Assembly (NCBI RefSeq): GCF_017312725.1
Contig: NZ_BOPO01000020.1
Coordinates: 1-64,000 of the forward strand
DNA length: 64,000 nucleotides
Reading direction: 5' to 3'
DNA from: Actinocatenispora comari
GTDB lineage: Bacteria; Actinomycetota; Actinomycetes; Mycobacteriales; Micromonosporaceae
The translations under genes were made by a program, and so were the position numbers. How positions within the stretch are numbered: position 1 is the first letter of the stretch; every line of letters starts with the position of its first letter. Below the pieces are notes generated by a model. That model made no database searches. It saw nothing but the letters and a program-made list of their open reading frames with translations, and was not told where the DNA came from. This document shows positions 23,991 to 32,811 of the stretch, one piece after another.

Positions 23991-24974
23991 CTACACCGTG
24001 ACGACGATCTTCTTGCCGGCGTGCAGCCCCTGGTCGAAGCGGCGATGCGCCGCGACGATGTCGTCGAGCGCGAACATCCGGTCGATGGCGGGCCGTAGCG
24101 CACCCAGGCGCACCCCGGCGTCCAGGAACGCCGCCGCACGCCGGACCACCGCGGGGTCGCCGAGATGGTCGAAGGCCCGGTAGTCGACGACGGTGACCGG
24201 TGTGTCGCCAGGGTCGGGGGTGGGTCGCGGATCGAGGAACCCGGCCGCGACCAGCGTCCCGCCGGGGCGGGTCGCCGACAGCAGGTCCGGCTGGCCCGGC
24301 CCGCGGACGAGATCCAGGACGATGTCCACGCCGGCTCCTCCGGTCAGGCGGTGTACGGCGTCGGCGACCTTCTCGCGATCGGTGCCGATCACCTCGGTGG
24401 CCCCCGCGGCGAGCAGCTCCGCGGACCTCGCGCTCGCGCGGGTCACGGCGATGGGCACCGCGCCGACCTGGTGCGCGATCTGCATCGCCGCCCGCCCCAC
24501 GCCACCCGAGGCGCCGGAGACGAGAACCCGATCGGCGGGGCGCATTCTCGCCGTCTCGACGAGCGTGTGGTAGGCGGTGAAGTACGCGACCCAGAACGAC
24601 GCCGCCTGCGGGACGTCGAGTCCGGCCGGCCGGCGGATGACCGTGCTTGCCGGGATCGTGAGCTGTTCGGCGTAACCGCCCCGGACGACCGAGTCCGGGA
24701 TGGCCGTGACCACCACCGGGTCCCCTGGCCGCAGCCCGGTGACCTGGGCGCCGATGGTGTCGATGACGCCGGTGGCCTCGATCCCGAGGCGGGCATGCGG
24801 CAGCGGGACGGGCGCCGGCGAGGCGCCGGAGCGCATCATCGCATCGATCGGATTGACGGCGAACGCCTCGACGCGCACCCTTACCTCGCCGGTCCCGGGC
24901 TCGGGCACGGGGTCGTCGACGATGCGCAACACCTCCGGCCCGCCGAACTCGTCGAAGACGACGACTCGTGGCAT
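23991..24974 (-). CDS. Quinone-oxidoreductase-like MDR protein
   Basis: 327-residue medium-chain dehydrogenase/reductase of the zinc-free quinone reductase branch. The GroES-like half begins VVFDEFGGPEVLRIVDDPVP and carries FAVNPIDAMMRSG. The Rossmann half has VLVSGASGGVGRAAMQIAHQ for NADPH. No structural zinc Cys cluster is visible, which fits a quinone or enone reductase. It is divergent from an HxlR regulator; the palindrome in that gap is the predicted control site. HxlR regulators commonly respond to quinones or aldehydes, which agrees with the enzyme type. Confidence 0.92.
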   Translation of the reverse strand: MPRVVVFDEFGGPEVLRIVDDPVPEPGTGEVRVRVEAFAVNPIDAMMRSGASPAPVPLPHARLGIEATGVIDTIGAQVTGLRPGDPVVVTAIPDSVVRGGYAEQLTIPASTVIRRPAGLDVPQAASFWVAYFTAYHTLVETARMRPADRVLVSGASGGVGRAAMQIAHQVGAVPIAVTRASARSAELLAAGATEVIGTDREKVADAVHRLTGGAGVDIVLDLVRGPGQPDLLSATRPGGTLVAAGFLDPRPTPDPGDTPVTVVDYRAFDHLGDPAVVRRAAAFLDAGVRLGALRPAIDRMFALDDIVAAHRRFDQGLHAGKKIVVTV

Positions 24975-25032
24975 GGTGGCTCCTTCGTGTGGCGGTTTCG
25001 TTCTCGCCTCACCACGCTAGGTCGACGTGCGT

Positions 25033-25044
25033 TACCTGCAGGTA
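25033..25044. promoter_or_regulatory. HxlR-type palindrome
   Basis: TACCTGCAGGTA is a perfect 12-bp palindrome, 12 nt before the hxlR-type start and 59 nt before the divergent oxidoreductase start. HxlR dimers bind palindromes of this kind at divergent promoters, often built on a GTAC/TAC core. The TACC/GGTA ends fit that. Confidence 0.55.
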
Positions 25045-25055
25045 CCTTGGATCTC

Positions 25056-25499
25056 ATGCAGAACACGGCAGGGCCGGCCTTCCTCGCCGACTGCCCCACT
25101 CGTCTGTCGACCGAGATCCTCGCCGACAAGTGGTCCGCGCTGGTGCTCTTCGGGCTCAGCCAGCGCCCGCGCCGGCACGGCGAACTGATCGAGGCGATCG
25201 GCGGCATCTCCCGCAAGGTCCTGACCCAGACGCTGCGCCGCCTCCAGCAGTACGGGCTGATCGAGCGCGACGCCGAAACGGCGCGGCAGGTCGAGTACCG
25301 CCTCACCGACCTCGGTCAGACCCTGATCGAGCCCATCGAGGTCCTGACGAGCTGGGCCAGGGACCACGGCGCGGCGGTCGCCGATTTCCAGGAGGCGGCC
25401 GAAGCCGGCTCCGCTGGCGGGCCACCGCGCGACGTGCCAGAGGTCGCCGACGGTGCTGGCGAACCGACTCGACACGGCAGTGCTCGATCCAGCACCTGA
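25056..25499 (+). CDS. HxlR family transcriptional regulator
   Basis: 147-residue winged-helix regulator. The HxlR core is ILADKWSALVLFGLSQRPRR, then FxELxxxxxGISxKVLTQTLRRL-like (GGISRKVLTQTLRRLQQYGL) and the wing REYRLTDLG-like (VEYRLTDLGQTL). An N-terminal Cys (ADCPTR) is in the position that senses electrophiles in some HxlR proteins such as YodB/HypR. The last ~25 residues are a disordered Gly/Ala/Glu tail. Divergent from an MDR oxidoreductase, its likely target. Confidence 0.92.
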   Translation: MQNTAGPAFLADCPTRLSTEILADKWSALVLFGLSQRPRRHGELIEAIGGISRKVLTQTLRRLQQYGLIERDAETARQVEYRLTDLGQTLIEPIEVLTSWARDHGAAVADFQEAAEAGSAGGPPRDVPEVADGAGEPTRHGSARSST

Positions 25500-25528
25500 C
25501 CTCGCTGCGGCACCGCGTTGACCCCGGG

Positions 25529-25566
25529 CCGAAGCCCGGCGCCAGCCGTTCGGCGCCGGGCTTCGG
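25529..25566. terminator. Bidirectional terminator hairpin
   Basis: CCGAAGCCCGGCGCC (25529-25543) pairs perfectly with GGCGCCGGGCTTCGG (25552-25566) over an 8-nt loop. It lies between the convergent HxlR and GH35 genes and would stop both. There is no T-tract, as is common in actinomycetes. Confidence 0.8.
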
Positions 25567-25575
25567 ATGGTGTGG

Positions 25576-28500
25576 TCAGCCGGTGCAGGTGAGTTGGGCG
25601 TCGGCCCAGTCGGCGTTGTCGTGGCCGACGCCGTCGCCGGCATCACCGACCTGCAGGACCAGTTCGTGTACCCCGGTGACGTCGGCGGTCAGGTGCTGGG
25701 CCGCGGTGGTCCCGGTCAGGACGCCCGTGCTCGCCACCGTCCTGCCGTCGGCGAGCACGGTGAAGGTGACCGAGCCCTTCCCGCCGGCGGAGTCGTCGAC
25801 ACCCACGACGCTGCTGAACGACGTGCACGTGCCGGACAGGTCGAGTACCACGGTGCTGACCGCGTTGGTGCCCACGCCCTTGGCGTACGTGGTGCCGCGG
25901 ATGGTGATCGGGCTCCCGTCGCCGGCGCCGCTGCCGCCGACGTTGGTGTCGCGCTCGACCGGCCCGTAGCCGTTGGTCGCGGAGACGAACGGAAGGTCGC
26001 TGACGTACGCCAGCCCGGCGGGGCGGATCGTGACCGGATAGGTGGATCCGGTCTGGGCGGTGGCGCCGTCCTGGCGGTAGCCGACGATCGCCGCCAGCGA
26101 GTACGTGCCGGCCGCCGCGTCCGAGCCCACGGTGACCTGCCAGCTGAGCGGCGCCGTCCGCCCCGGCGCGAGCGTGGTCGGTGCGGTCCGGATCGCGGTG
26201 GCACTCCAGCCGGCGGGTACGTCCAGGCTCGCGTCGACGGCACCGAGGCTGCCGCCGGCGTCGTTGCGCAGCGTGCCGCTGACGGTGAAGCGGTCCCCGG
26301 GTTTGGCCTGGTCGGGCACGTCGGTACTGGTCAGCGGCGTGACGGAGGCCCGGCTCGGCAACGTGGGCCGGCCGTAGACGCTGGCACTCCAGTTCGGGGC
26401 GTGGTTCTGGTGGACCGTGACCCCGCCGCGCACGGTACCGAGGTCGGTCAGTGCAACCTGTTCCGGGCCGTTGCCGGTGCCGCCGTCGCTGGTCACGGCC
26501 AGCGCGATGGTGTTGTCGCCGCGCGGGTCCAGTACGCCGTCGGGCACCGGGAAGGTGTGCTGCGGCCCGACGTTGGCGATGTACTGGCCGACGTTCCAGC
26601 CGTTGACGTAGAGCAGTGCGCGGTAGTTCGCGTCCGAGCGCGCGGTGTCGGGATCGCCGATGGTCAGGCCGATCGAGGCGTCGTCGTCCGCCGGTACGTC
26701 CAGCGACACGTGGGTGCGGTACCAGGTGGTGCCCGGTGCCGCACTGCCTTGCGGCAGCGTGGTGTTCGCCCAGGAAGCGTCGGGATAGCCGGGCAGCTGC
26801 CAGCCGTGCCGCTCGCCGTAGAGGCCGCCGGCGTTCATCACACCCCGCGCGGTGTCGACGATGTTCTCGCCGCCGAGGTTGCCCTGGATCCGCCAGCTGA
26901 TGTCGGGCTGCGCCGCGCTACCGGCGGGGTCGGTCATCGTGGCCGCGATGAGGCCGCGCCCCTCCTTGTGCGCGTCGTTGACGCCGCCGTCCTCGTTGTG
27001 CCCGTCGTTGCGCACCATCACCGACAGCACGTGCGAACCGTTGGTACGCAACCGATCCGGGATGGTGAAGCTGACGGTACCGGTGGTCGGTGGGCTGCTC
27101 GCGCCGGTCTTGAGCACGTCCTGACCGAGGTACACGCCGTCCAGCCACGCCTGCAGCATGCCGGCGCCGCCACCGCCGTAGCGCAGGGCGACGGTGCTGG
27201 CGTCGGCGGTGCCGGTGTAGTGGCCGCGGTACCAGACGTCGCCCTGGTGGAAGCCGTAGTCGTCCGCGGTCAGTACCGGCTGGCCGGCCGGCGGCTCGGT
27301 GGTGGAGTTCGTCGTGGTCCGGTCGGCGCGCTGCCAGGCCGAGTCGTCGAACGCGGGCGCCGACTCCGCGGAACCTGCCGTCGTCTTCCAGGTCGCGGTG
27401 CTCAGGTCGGGCAGTGTCACCGGCTGTACGCCCGGCAGCGTCGAGGTGGCGAGCAGGCTGCCGCCCGGCTGGGCGGTGGTGGCCACGTCGTCGCCGTTCC
27501 AGACGATCGACCGGATCCTGGCCGGCCCCCACACCTCCAGCGGCGCGGGGTCGGTGGTGTCGCCGGTCAGGTGCAGGCTGGCGCCGTGCGAGGTCGCGGT
27601 GCGCACCAGTTCCGGGCCACGTTCGAGCACCGGGCCGGCCGCGGTGTCCTGCTGCCAGAACGTACCGGCGGTGTCGGTGTCGGCCAGCAGCAGCGTGAGC
27701 GGATCCCGCCCGCCGCCGCTGATCCGGACCCGGGCAAGACCGTCGTGCGCGTAGTCGAGCCGCAGGTCGCCGCTGGTGGCGTCGTAGCTGCTGGCCACCG
27801 ATCCGGACAGCACCTGCACCATCGGTGCGCTGTCGTAGCGCAGTACGGTCTCGCCGTCCTCCCCGTGCGGCGCGTACAGCAGCGCCAGCTGGCCGGCGCC
27901 GGTGTCCAGGTGGGTCATGATCGGGGAGGTGGAGTACACCAGGTGCGGGCTGGCGGTGCCGGCCGCGGCGTCCAGGTCGTAGTTCGCGGTGAGGATCTTG
28001 GCGTCCTGCCCGTCGATGCGCAGCCGACCCTGCTGCGGCACGGTGTAGCTGCCGTCCGCGGTGTCGACCGGGAAGCTGAACGCGGTGTCGGTCGTGGCGT
28101 TGGACGGGTCGTGCATCGCCACGTAGAAGTGGGTTCCGGTGTCGGGGTTGACGTCGTGGTAGACCTTGATCGCGGAGCTCGACGGCGTGATCGGGTCACC
28201 CTTGTCGACCTTGGTCACCGGCTCGACGCTCTGCAGGAACAGGCCGAGCTCCTTCATCGTGGTGGCCTTCGGCCGGATCTGCCGGGCCTCGCTGATCGCG
28301 GCGCCGTAGTCGTACGAGCTGTAGACCACCGGCGCGGGCAGCCAGCCCCAGGAGGTACCGCCGTAGGTCATGTAGACGTTGTGGATGCTCAGCCGGTTGG
28401 CGATGTCGGTGCCGTAGGTGACGCGCTCGTAGCCCGAGCCCTCCTGCTGCGACATGCACTCGTAGCTGCCCGGGCCGCCCCAGTAGTCGAACCAGCCGCC

Positions 28501-29463
28501 ACCGCGTTCGGCGACGAAGCCGGGGGTGTTCGGCGAGGCGGTCGAGCCGCCCTTGGCGCCGCCGGCGCCCCAGATGCCCCAGTCCGGTGCGACGGTGGGC
28601 GATCCGGGGGTGTTGTTGCTGTGGCAGGAGCCGCCGCCGTAGCCGTCGAACGCGTACAGGTCGGTCGGCCCCTCGACCGTGCCCGGTACGTCGCTGCCGG
28701 TCGGCACCCACACGCCGTTGCGGCCCTTGTCGTTGTGGAAGATCGGCACCGTGATGCCGTCGTGGCGAACGGTGTCGTACAGGTGTCGCAGGTAGTTCTG
28801 CTGCGACGTGCCGGTCGAGGCGAGTTCGTTCTCGATCTGGTAGAGGATCACCGGCCCGGTGCCGTTGGTGTACTGGTGCCGGGCGAGGATCGTGTCGATG
28901 CGGTGCAGCCACTCGTCCGCGGCCGCGAGGTAGTCCGGCGCGTCGCTGCGCGCCCGGCCGGCCTGGGTGGTCAGCCAGCCGGGGAACCCGCCGCCGTTGG
29001 TCTCGCCGTTGATGTACGGCCCGGGGCGGGCGATGACGTACAACCCGGTCTGCTGGGCGATGTCGAGCAGCTCGTCGACGTCGCGCACGCCGTTGAAGTC
29101 GTACACGCCGGGCCGGGGGGAGTGGTAGGCCCAGTCGAAGTACAGCGAGACCGCGTTGTACCCCTCGGCCTTGATCTTCTGCAGGATGTCGCGCCACAGG
29201 TCCGGGCTGGGCAGCCGGAAGTAGTGGAACTCGCCGGACCAGACGTAGGTGCGCTTGCCGTCGAGCAGCAACGAGTACTGGTCGAAGGTGACCGTGTGCG
29301 CCGTCGAGGTGCCCGGTCGGTCGGCGGGGGCCGGGGCGGCGCCGGCCGTTGAGTCGAAGCTTGCCGCGAGCAGCGCGACCGCGAGGGCCACGGCGACCAC
29401 GGCCCGGGTGAACGTGCGCCGATGCGAGCGAGCGGAGGGGACGCGAGAGTTCGAACGCAACAT
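25576..29463 (-). CDS. Secreted multidomain GH35 beta-galactosidase
   Basis: 1295-residue exported glycosidase. Residues 1-~43 are a Sec-type signal (Arg-rich start, VAVALAVALLAA core, AGAAPA cleavage). The GH35 barrel spans ~55-400 with the acid/base in YQIENE (Glu213) and the probable nucleophile Glu319 (GFVAERGGGWFDYWGG). Middle regions are beta-sandwich domains (galactose-binding and jelly-roll types). Then comes a NEW3-like domain (SVSGTLRNDAGGS-like, LDVPAGWSA) and a C-terminal NPCBM-like domain ending DNADWADAQLTCTG. It probably trims beta-galactosides from plant or fungal polymers. It stands alone; a TetR gene with a strong operator lies divergently upstream. Confidence 0.93.
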   Translation of the reverse strand: MLRSNSRVPSARSHRRTFTRAVVAVALAVALLAASFDSTAGAAPAPADRPGTSTAHTVTFDQYSLLLDGKRTYVWSGEFHYFRLPSPDLWRDILQKIKAEGYNAVSLYFDWAYHSPRPGVYDFNGVRDVDELLDIAQQTGLYVIARPGPYINGETNGGGFPGWLTTQAGRARSDAPDYLAAADEWLHRIDTILARHQYTNGTGPVILYQIENELASTGTSQQNYLRHLYDTVRHDGITVPIFHNDKGRNGVWVPTGSDVPGTVEGPTDLYAFDGYGGGSCHSNNTPGSPTVAPDWGIWGAGGAKGGSTASPNTPGFVAERGGGWFDYWGGPGSYECMSQQEGSGYERVTYGTDIANRLSIHNVYMTYGGTSWGWLPAPVVYSSYDYGAAISEARQIRPKATTMKELGLFLQSVEPVTKVDKGDPITPSSSAIKVYHDVNPDTGTHFYVAMHDPSNATTDTAFSFPVDTADGSYTVPQQGRLRIDGQDAKILTANYDLDAAAGTASPHLVYSTSPIMTHLDTGAGQLALLYAPHGEDGETVLRYDSAPMVQVLSGSVASSYDATSGDLRLDYAHDGLARVRISGGGRDPLTLLLADTDTAGTFWQQDTAAGPVLERGPELVRTATSHGASLHLTGDTTDPAPLEVWGPARIRSIVWNGDDVATTAQPGGSLLATSTLPGVQPVTLPDLSTATWKTTAGSAESAPAFDDSAWQRADRTTTNSTTEPPAGQPVLTADDYGFHQGDVWYRGHYTGTADASTVALRYGGGGAGMLQAWLDGVYLGQDVLKTGASSPPTTGTVSFTIPDRLRTNGSHVLSVMVRNDGHNEDGGVNDAHKEGRGLIAATMTDPAGSAAQPDISWRIQGNLGGENIVDTARGVMNAGGLYGERHGWQLPGYPDASWANTTLPQGSAAPGTTWYRTHVSLDVPADDDASIGLTIGDPDTARSDANYRALLYVNGWNVGQYIANVGPQHTFPVPDGVLDPRGDNTIALAVTSDGGTGNGPEQVALTDLGTVRGGVTVHQNHAPNWSASVYGRPTLPSRASVTPLTSTDVPDQAKPGDRFTVSGTLRNDAGGSLGAVDASLDVPAGWSATAIRTAPTTLAPGRTAPLSWQVTVGSDAAAGTYSLAAIVGYRQDGATAQTGSTYPVTIRPAGLAYVSDLPFVSATNGYGPVERDTNVGGSGAGDGSPITIRGTTYAKGVGTNAVSTVVLDLSGTCTSFSSVVGVDDSAGGKGSVTFTVLADGRTVASTGVLTGTTAAQHLTADVTGVHELVLQVGDAGDGVGHDNADWADAQLTCTG

Positions 29464-29663
29464 CGTGCTGCTCCTGGTCTCTACCAGTAGAAACTCACCT
29501 GTCCACGGGGGTGGATTGCGTTGGAGTTTGATCGTTCGCGAGCGAAACTGTCAAGAGTTGTCCGAAGGATCGGCGCCACGGTGGCGTTCGATTCTGGTGA
29601 ATCGTGAAGGATTGCCGCCAAACGCCGTCTTGTCCCCGCAATCCAGGTCAACGCGCCGGGCAG

Positions 29664-29690
29664 ATTGACTGACTGGATCAGTCAGTCAAT
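29664..29690. promoter_or_regulatory. TetR operator, 12-bp perfect inverted repeat
   Basis: ATTGACTGACTG (29664-29675) and CAGTCAGTCAAT (29679-29690) are exact reverse complements with GAT between. The site lies 9 nt before the tetR-type start, so bound repressor would block its own promoter. It contains the TGACTGACTG core seen at many QacR/AcrR-type operators. The GH35 gene start is 200 bp away on the other side and could also be affected. Confidence 0.8.
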
Positions 29691-29699
29691 ACTGTCCGC

Positions 29700-30401
29700 A
29701 TGCGCGGACGGGTACCGCCGCGGCCGGTGACGGAGATCGCCGAGGCCGCGGCCCGGGTGTTCATGGCCAAGGGCTACCGCGCGGCCGGGATCTCCGACGT
29801 CGCCGCGGCACTGGAGCTCAGCCACGGCGCCGTCTACACGTACGCCCGGAGCAAGGAGGCGCTGCTCTACCTCGCGCTGCTGCGACTGGCGCGGCCCGAG
29901 GTGCTGGCCGAGCTGGCGATTCCGGTGGCCACCCCGACCGCCGAGCAGTTCACCGCCGCGGTCGAGACCGGCGACGACCCGTTCCCCGTGCTGACCGCGG
30001 CCGGTCCGCACCGCCGGCACGTGGCGGTCGCCGAGGAACTCGCCGCGGTGATCGACGAGCTGTACGCGTTCATCGAGGACAACCGGCACCTGCTCGCCCT
30101 GGTCGAACGCTGCGCCCCCGACCTGCCCGAGCTGGCCCGGTACTACTTCGTCCAGCGCCGGCGCGCGCTGCTCGCCTCGCTCGGCGACCTGCTGCGACGA
30201 CACCTGCACGCCGGAGCCCTGCGTCCGGTACCGGACGTGCCGGCCGCGGCGCGGTTCATCGTCGAGACGATCACCTGGTTCGCCTGGCACCGCCGCGACG
30301 ACCCCGACTCCGGCAACCTCGACGACGACGCGTGCCGGCGCACCGTGCGCCACCTGCTGCTCGCCGCGTTCGTCCCGGGTGCCGACCACCAGCCGACCTG
30401 A
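29700..30401 (+). CDS. TetR family regulator
   Basis: 233-residue repressor. The helix-turn-helix is AARVFMAKGYRAAGISDVAA followed by ALELSHGAVYTYARSKEAL at about residues 16-58. The ligand domain is longer than in its neighbours (ETGDDPFPVLTAAGPHRRHV, RCAPDLPELARYYFVQRRRA), a type seen in actinomycete regulators of membrane functions. It starts 9 nt after a 12-bp perfect operator, and the GT39-like gene begins 21 bp after its stop. Autoregulation with control of the glycosyltransferase is the simplest reading. Confidence 0.92.
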   Translation: MRGRVPPRPVTEIAEAAARVFMAKGYRAAGISDVAAALELSHGAVYTYARSKEALLYLALLRLARPEVLAELAIPVATPTAEQFTAAVETGDDPFPVLTAAGPHRRHVAVAEELAAVIDELYAFIEDNRHLLALVERCAPDLPELARYYFVQRRRALLASLGDLLRRHLHAGALRPVPDVPAAARFIVETITWFAWHRRDDPDSGNLDDDACRRTVRHLLLAAFVPGADHQPT

Positions 30402-30422
30402 CTCCTCGAACGGAGACCCTCC

Positions 30423-32096
30423 GTGCTCGATCGCCCCACCCCCGCCGTCGACGAACCCGCCGCCGCCGACCCCGCCGTCGACGACCCCGCCGTCGACGAC
30501 CCCGCCGGCGACGGACCCGCCGTCGACGAACCCGCCGGCGCCGGACCCGTTCCCGCCGACCTCGGGCCCACCGCGACCCGGACGGCCGTTCCCGGCGAGC
30601 GTGCCCCGGCGATCGCCGGCGAGGCGACGCCGCAGCGGCTTGCCTGGCGTCCGGTACTGGCCGTCATGGCCGTCGCCGGAGGCGTCCACCTCGCCGTGGC
30701 GACCCGGTTCGGCTGGCATCGTGACGAGTTCTACTACGTGATCTCCGGGCGGCATCTGGCCTGGGGCTACCCCGACCAGCCGCCGCTGGCCCCGCTGCTG
30801 GCCCGGTTGGCCGCCGACCTGCCCGGCGGGGTGCTGCCGCTGCGGCTGCTGGCGATCGCCGCCCAGCTCGGCTGCGTACTGCTGGTCGCCGCACTGGTCG
30901 CCGAGCTCGGCGGGCGTCGCCGCGCCCAGACCATCGCGGCCGGCGCCATCGCCGCCTGCCCGGTGTTCGTCGCCGCCTCGATGCTGTTCGGCACCACCGT
31001 GCTCGACCAGCTGGCCTGGGCCGCCGTGTTCCTCACCGTGACCCGCGCGCTGCGTACCGGCACGGTCCGCGCCTGGCTGCTGGCCGGCGCGGTCGCCGGG
31101 CTCGGGTTGGAGAACAAGGACACCATCGGCGTGCTGCTGCTCGGCATCACCGTCGGCGTGCTGCTGTTCCACCGCGCGGCGCTGCGTACCGCCGGGCCGT
31201 GGGCGGGAGCGGCGCTGGCCGTGCTGCTGACCGTACCGAACCTGCTGTGGGATGCCCGGCACGGCTGGCCCGAACTGCACATGAGCGCGGTACTGGCGGC
31301 GCAGCAGGGCGGCCCGCTCGGCTCGGCGACCCAGCTGCCCGAACTCGCCCTGCTGCTGGCCGGCCCGCCACTGGTCACGCTGTGGTTCTTCGGGATCCGC
31401 TGGCTGGCCTCGGCGCCCGGCCGCAACCACCGGTGGATCCTCGTGGTGGCGGCGACCGCGATCGTGGTGTTCACCGCCGGTGGCGGCAAGAGCTACTACC
31501 CGGCGCCGGTGCTGGTCGGGCTGTTCGCCGCCGGCAGCGTCTGGTTCGAGGCCCGCAGCACACCGACGGCGTCGCGGCGGCGCTGGCGGTACCCGGTCGC
31601 GATCGTCGCGTGCGGGGTCTTCGCGGTCGTGTTCGGGCTGCCGGTGCTGCCGGTGCGCGCCGAGAACGTGCTACGTGCGGTCAACCCGCAACCGGTGGAG
31701 ACCTACGGCTGGCCGTCGTTCGTCCGGCAGGTCACCGCGGTCGCGAAGACGATGCCGGCCGGTACCACGATCTTCACCAGCAACTACGGCGAGGCCGGGG
31801 CGCTGACCATGCTCGGCCCGGCCGACGGGCTGCGACTGCCGGTCGCCAGCGGCCACAACGGATACCTGCTGTGGGGGCCACCGGCTGGTACCAACCCCGA
31901 CCACGTGCTGTGCGTCGGCGAGTTCGACCGCCACTACCTGCACCGGGCCTGGTCGAACGTGCGGGAGATCGCGCCGATCACGACGCCCGGCGGCATCGTC
32001 GACGAGGAGACCTCCCAACACGCCGCCATCTACGCCTGCTCCCGCCCACACGGCACCTGGACCCAGCTCTGGCCCACCCTGCGCCACCTCGACTAG
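30423..32096 (+). CDS. GT39-like membrane glycosyltransferase with Asp/Pro/Ala repeat
   Basis: 557-residue polytopic protein of the ArnT/PMT-like family, which uses a polyprenyl-phosphate sugar at the outer face of the membrane. After about 75 residues, the catalytic-loop motif RFGWHRDEFYYV holds the Asp-Glu pair typical of the family, and 10-11 hydrophobic helices follow. The C-terminal soluble part (TIFTSNYGEAGAL, SGHNGYLLWGP) is standard for actinomycete members. Residues ~5-55 are a disordered repeat of DDPAV/DEPAA/DGPAV units. GTG 30423 is the start. It is cotranscribed with the preceding TetR. Acceptor unknown. Confidence 0.9.
   Translation: MLDRPTPAVDEPAAADPAVDDPAVDDPAGDGPAVDEPAGAGPVPADLGPTATRTAVPGERAPAIAGEATPQRLAWRPVLAVMAVAGGVHLAVATRFGWHRDEFYYVISGRHLAWGYPDQPPLAPLLARLAADLPGGVLPLRLLAIAAQLGCVLLVAALVAELGGRRRAQTIAAGAIAACPVFVAASMLFGTTVLDQLAWAAVFLTVTRALRTGTVRAWLLAGAVAGLGLENKDTIGVLLLGITVGVLLFHRAALRTAGPWAGAALAVLLTVPNLLWDARHGWPELHMSAVLAAQQGGPLGSATQLPELALLLAGPPLVTLWFFGIRWLASAPGRNHRWILVVAATAIVVFTAGGGKSYYPAPVLVGLFAAGSVWFEARSTPTASRRRWRYPVAIVACGVFAVVFGLPVLPVRAENVLRAVNPQPVETYGWPSFVRQVTAVAKTMPAGTTIFTSNYGEAGALTMLGPADGLRLPVASGHNGYLLWGPPAGTNPDHVLCVGEFDRHYLHRAWSNVREIAPITTPGGIVDEETSQHAAIYACSRPHGTWTQLWPTLRHLD
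30441..30529 (+). repeat. 15-nt-phase coding repeat
   Basis: CCCGCCGTCGACGA occurs exactly at 30441, 30471, 30486 and 30516, always in register with a 15-nt period (5 residues), with degenerate units between. It encodes the Asp-Asp/Glu-Pro-Ala-Val N-terminal tail of the GT39-like protein. The DNA regularity exceeds that of the peptide, so copy number probably changes by slippage. Confidence 0.8.
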
Positions 32097-32139
32097 CGCG
32101 GGCATCCGGGCACCGCCGCCGGTCGGGTAGCGTTGCGGG

Positions 32140-32676
32140 ATGATCGACACCGTCCGGCTTCGACTGCGCCGGCCGCGCAGGGGCGACGTCGATGCCGTGT
32201 TCGCGTACCGATCCCGGGCGGAGGTCGCGCGCCATCTGAGAGCCGGACCGTGGAGCCGCGAGAAGACCGAACGCGAGCTCACGCGGTACGCGACGGCGGC
32301 CTTCGGCACGTTCGGCGACGAACTCGTGCTCCTCGCCGAGACCCGGGACGGCGGCGCGGTCGTCGGTGAGGTCGGGCTCCGGTGGCCGGATGCGACCGGA
32401 GCGGCGGAGGTCGGGTACGTGTTCAACCCGGAGTTCGGCGGCCAGGGGTTCGCCACCGAGGCCGTTCGGGGCGTCGTGTCGGCCGCGTTCGAGCGCTGGG
32501 CGGTCGCGCAGGTCATCGCGATCACCGACGCGGCGAACCGTGACTCCCGGAGGCTCTGCGAACGCATCGGCATGCACCTGGCCGCGACGTCCGTCAGTAC
32601 CGACGGGCGCCGCGTCGACGAGTGCACGTACGTGCTGTCGCGGGACCGGTACGACGAAGCGCAGCGGTCCCGCTGA
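32140..32676 (+). CDS. GNAT acetyltransferase (RimJ/RimL type)
   Basis: 178-residue N-acetyltransferase. The RimJ/L pattern is TVRLRLRRPRRGDVDAVFAYRS at the start, GEVGLRWPDATGAAEVGYVF, then the acetyl-CoA loop NPEFGGQGFATEAV and DAANRDSRRLCERIGM near the end. These enzymes acetylate protein N-termini, aminoglycosides or small amines; the substrate is not readable. It stands alone 43 bp after the GT39-like gene, possibly in the same transcript. Confidence 0.9.
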   Translation: MIDTVRLRLRRPRRGDVDAVFAYRSRAEVARHLRAGPWSREKTERELTRYATAAFGTFGDELVLLAETRDGGAVVGEVGLRWPDATGAAEVGYVFNPEFGGQGFATEAVRGVVSAAFERWAVAQVIAITDAANRDSRRLCERIGMHLAATSVSTDGRRVDECTYVLSRDRYDEAQRSR

Positions 32677-32811
32677 GCCCGCGGCGGTTCGTCGTCCCGG
32701 CCATCCGATCCCGCCGGCCGGGCAGCCCGATGCGGTGGTGCCTCGTGTTGCCCGGTGAGCGGGTGCCGCCGGTCGGTGCGGCAGGCCGGAACCTCAAAGA
32801 GCGACCGGCAG

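Noticed and set aside
25567-29352. 1261-residue plus-strand open frame opposite the GH35 gene
   Set aside because: Low-complexity Val/Arg/Gly/Asp sequence without motifs; the opposite strand has signal peptide, GH35 residues and binding domains.
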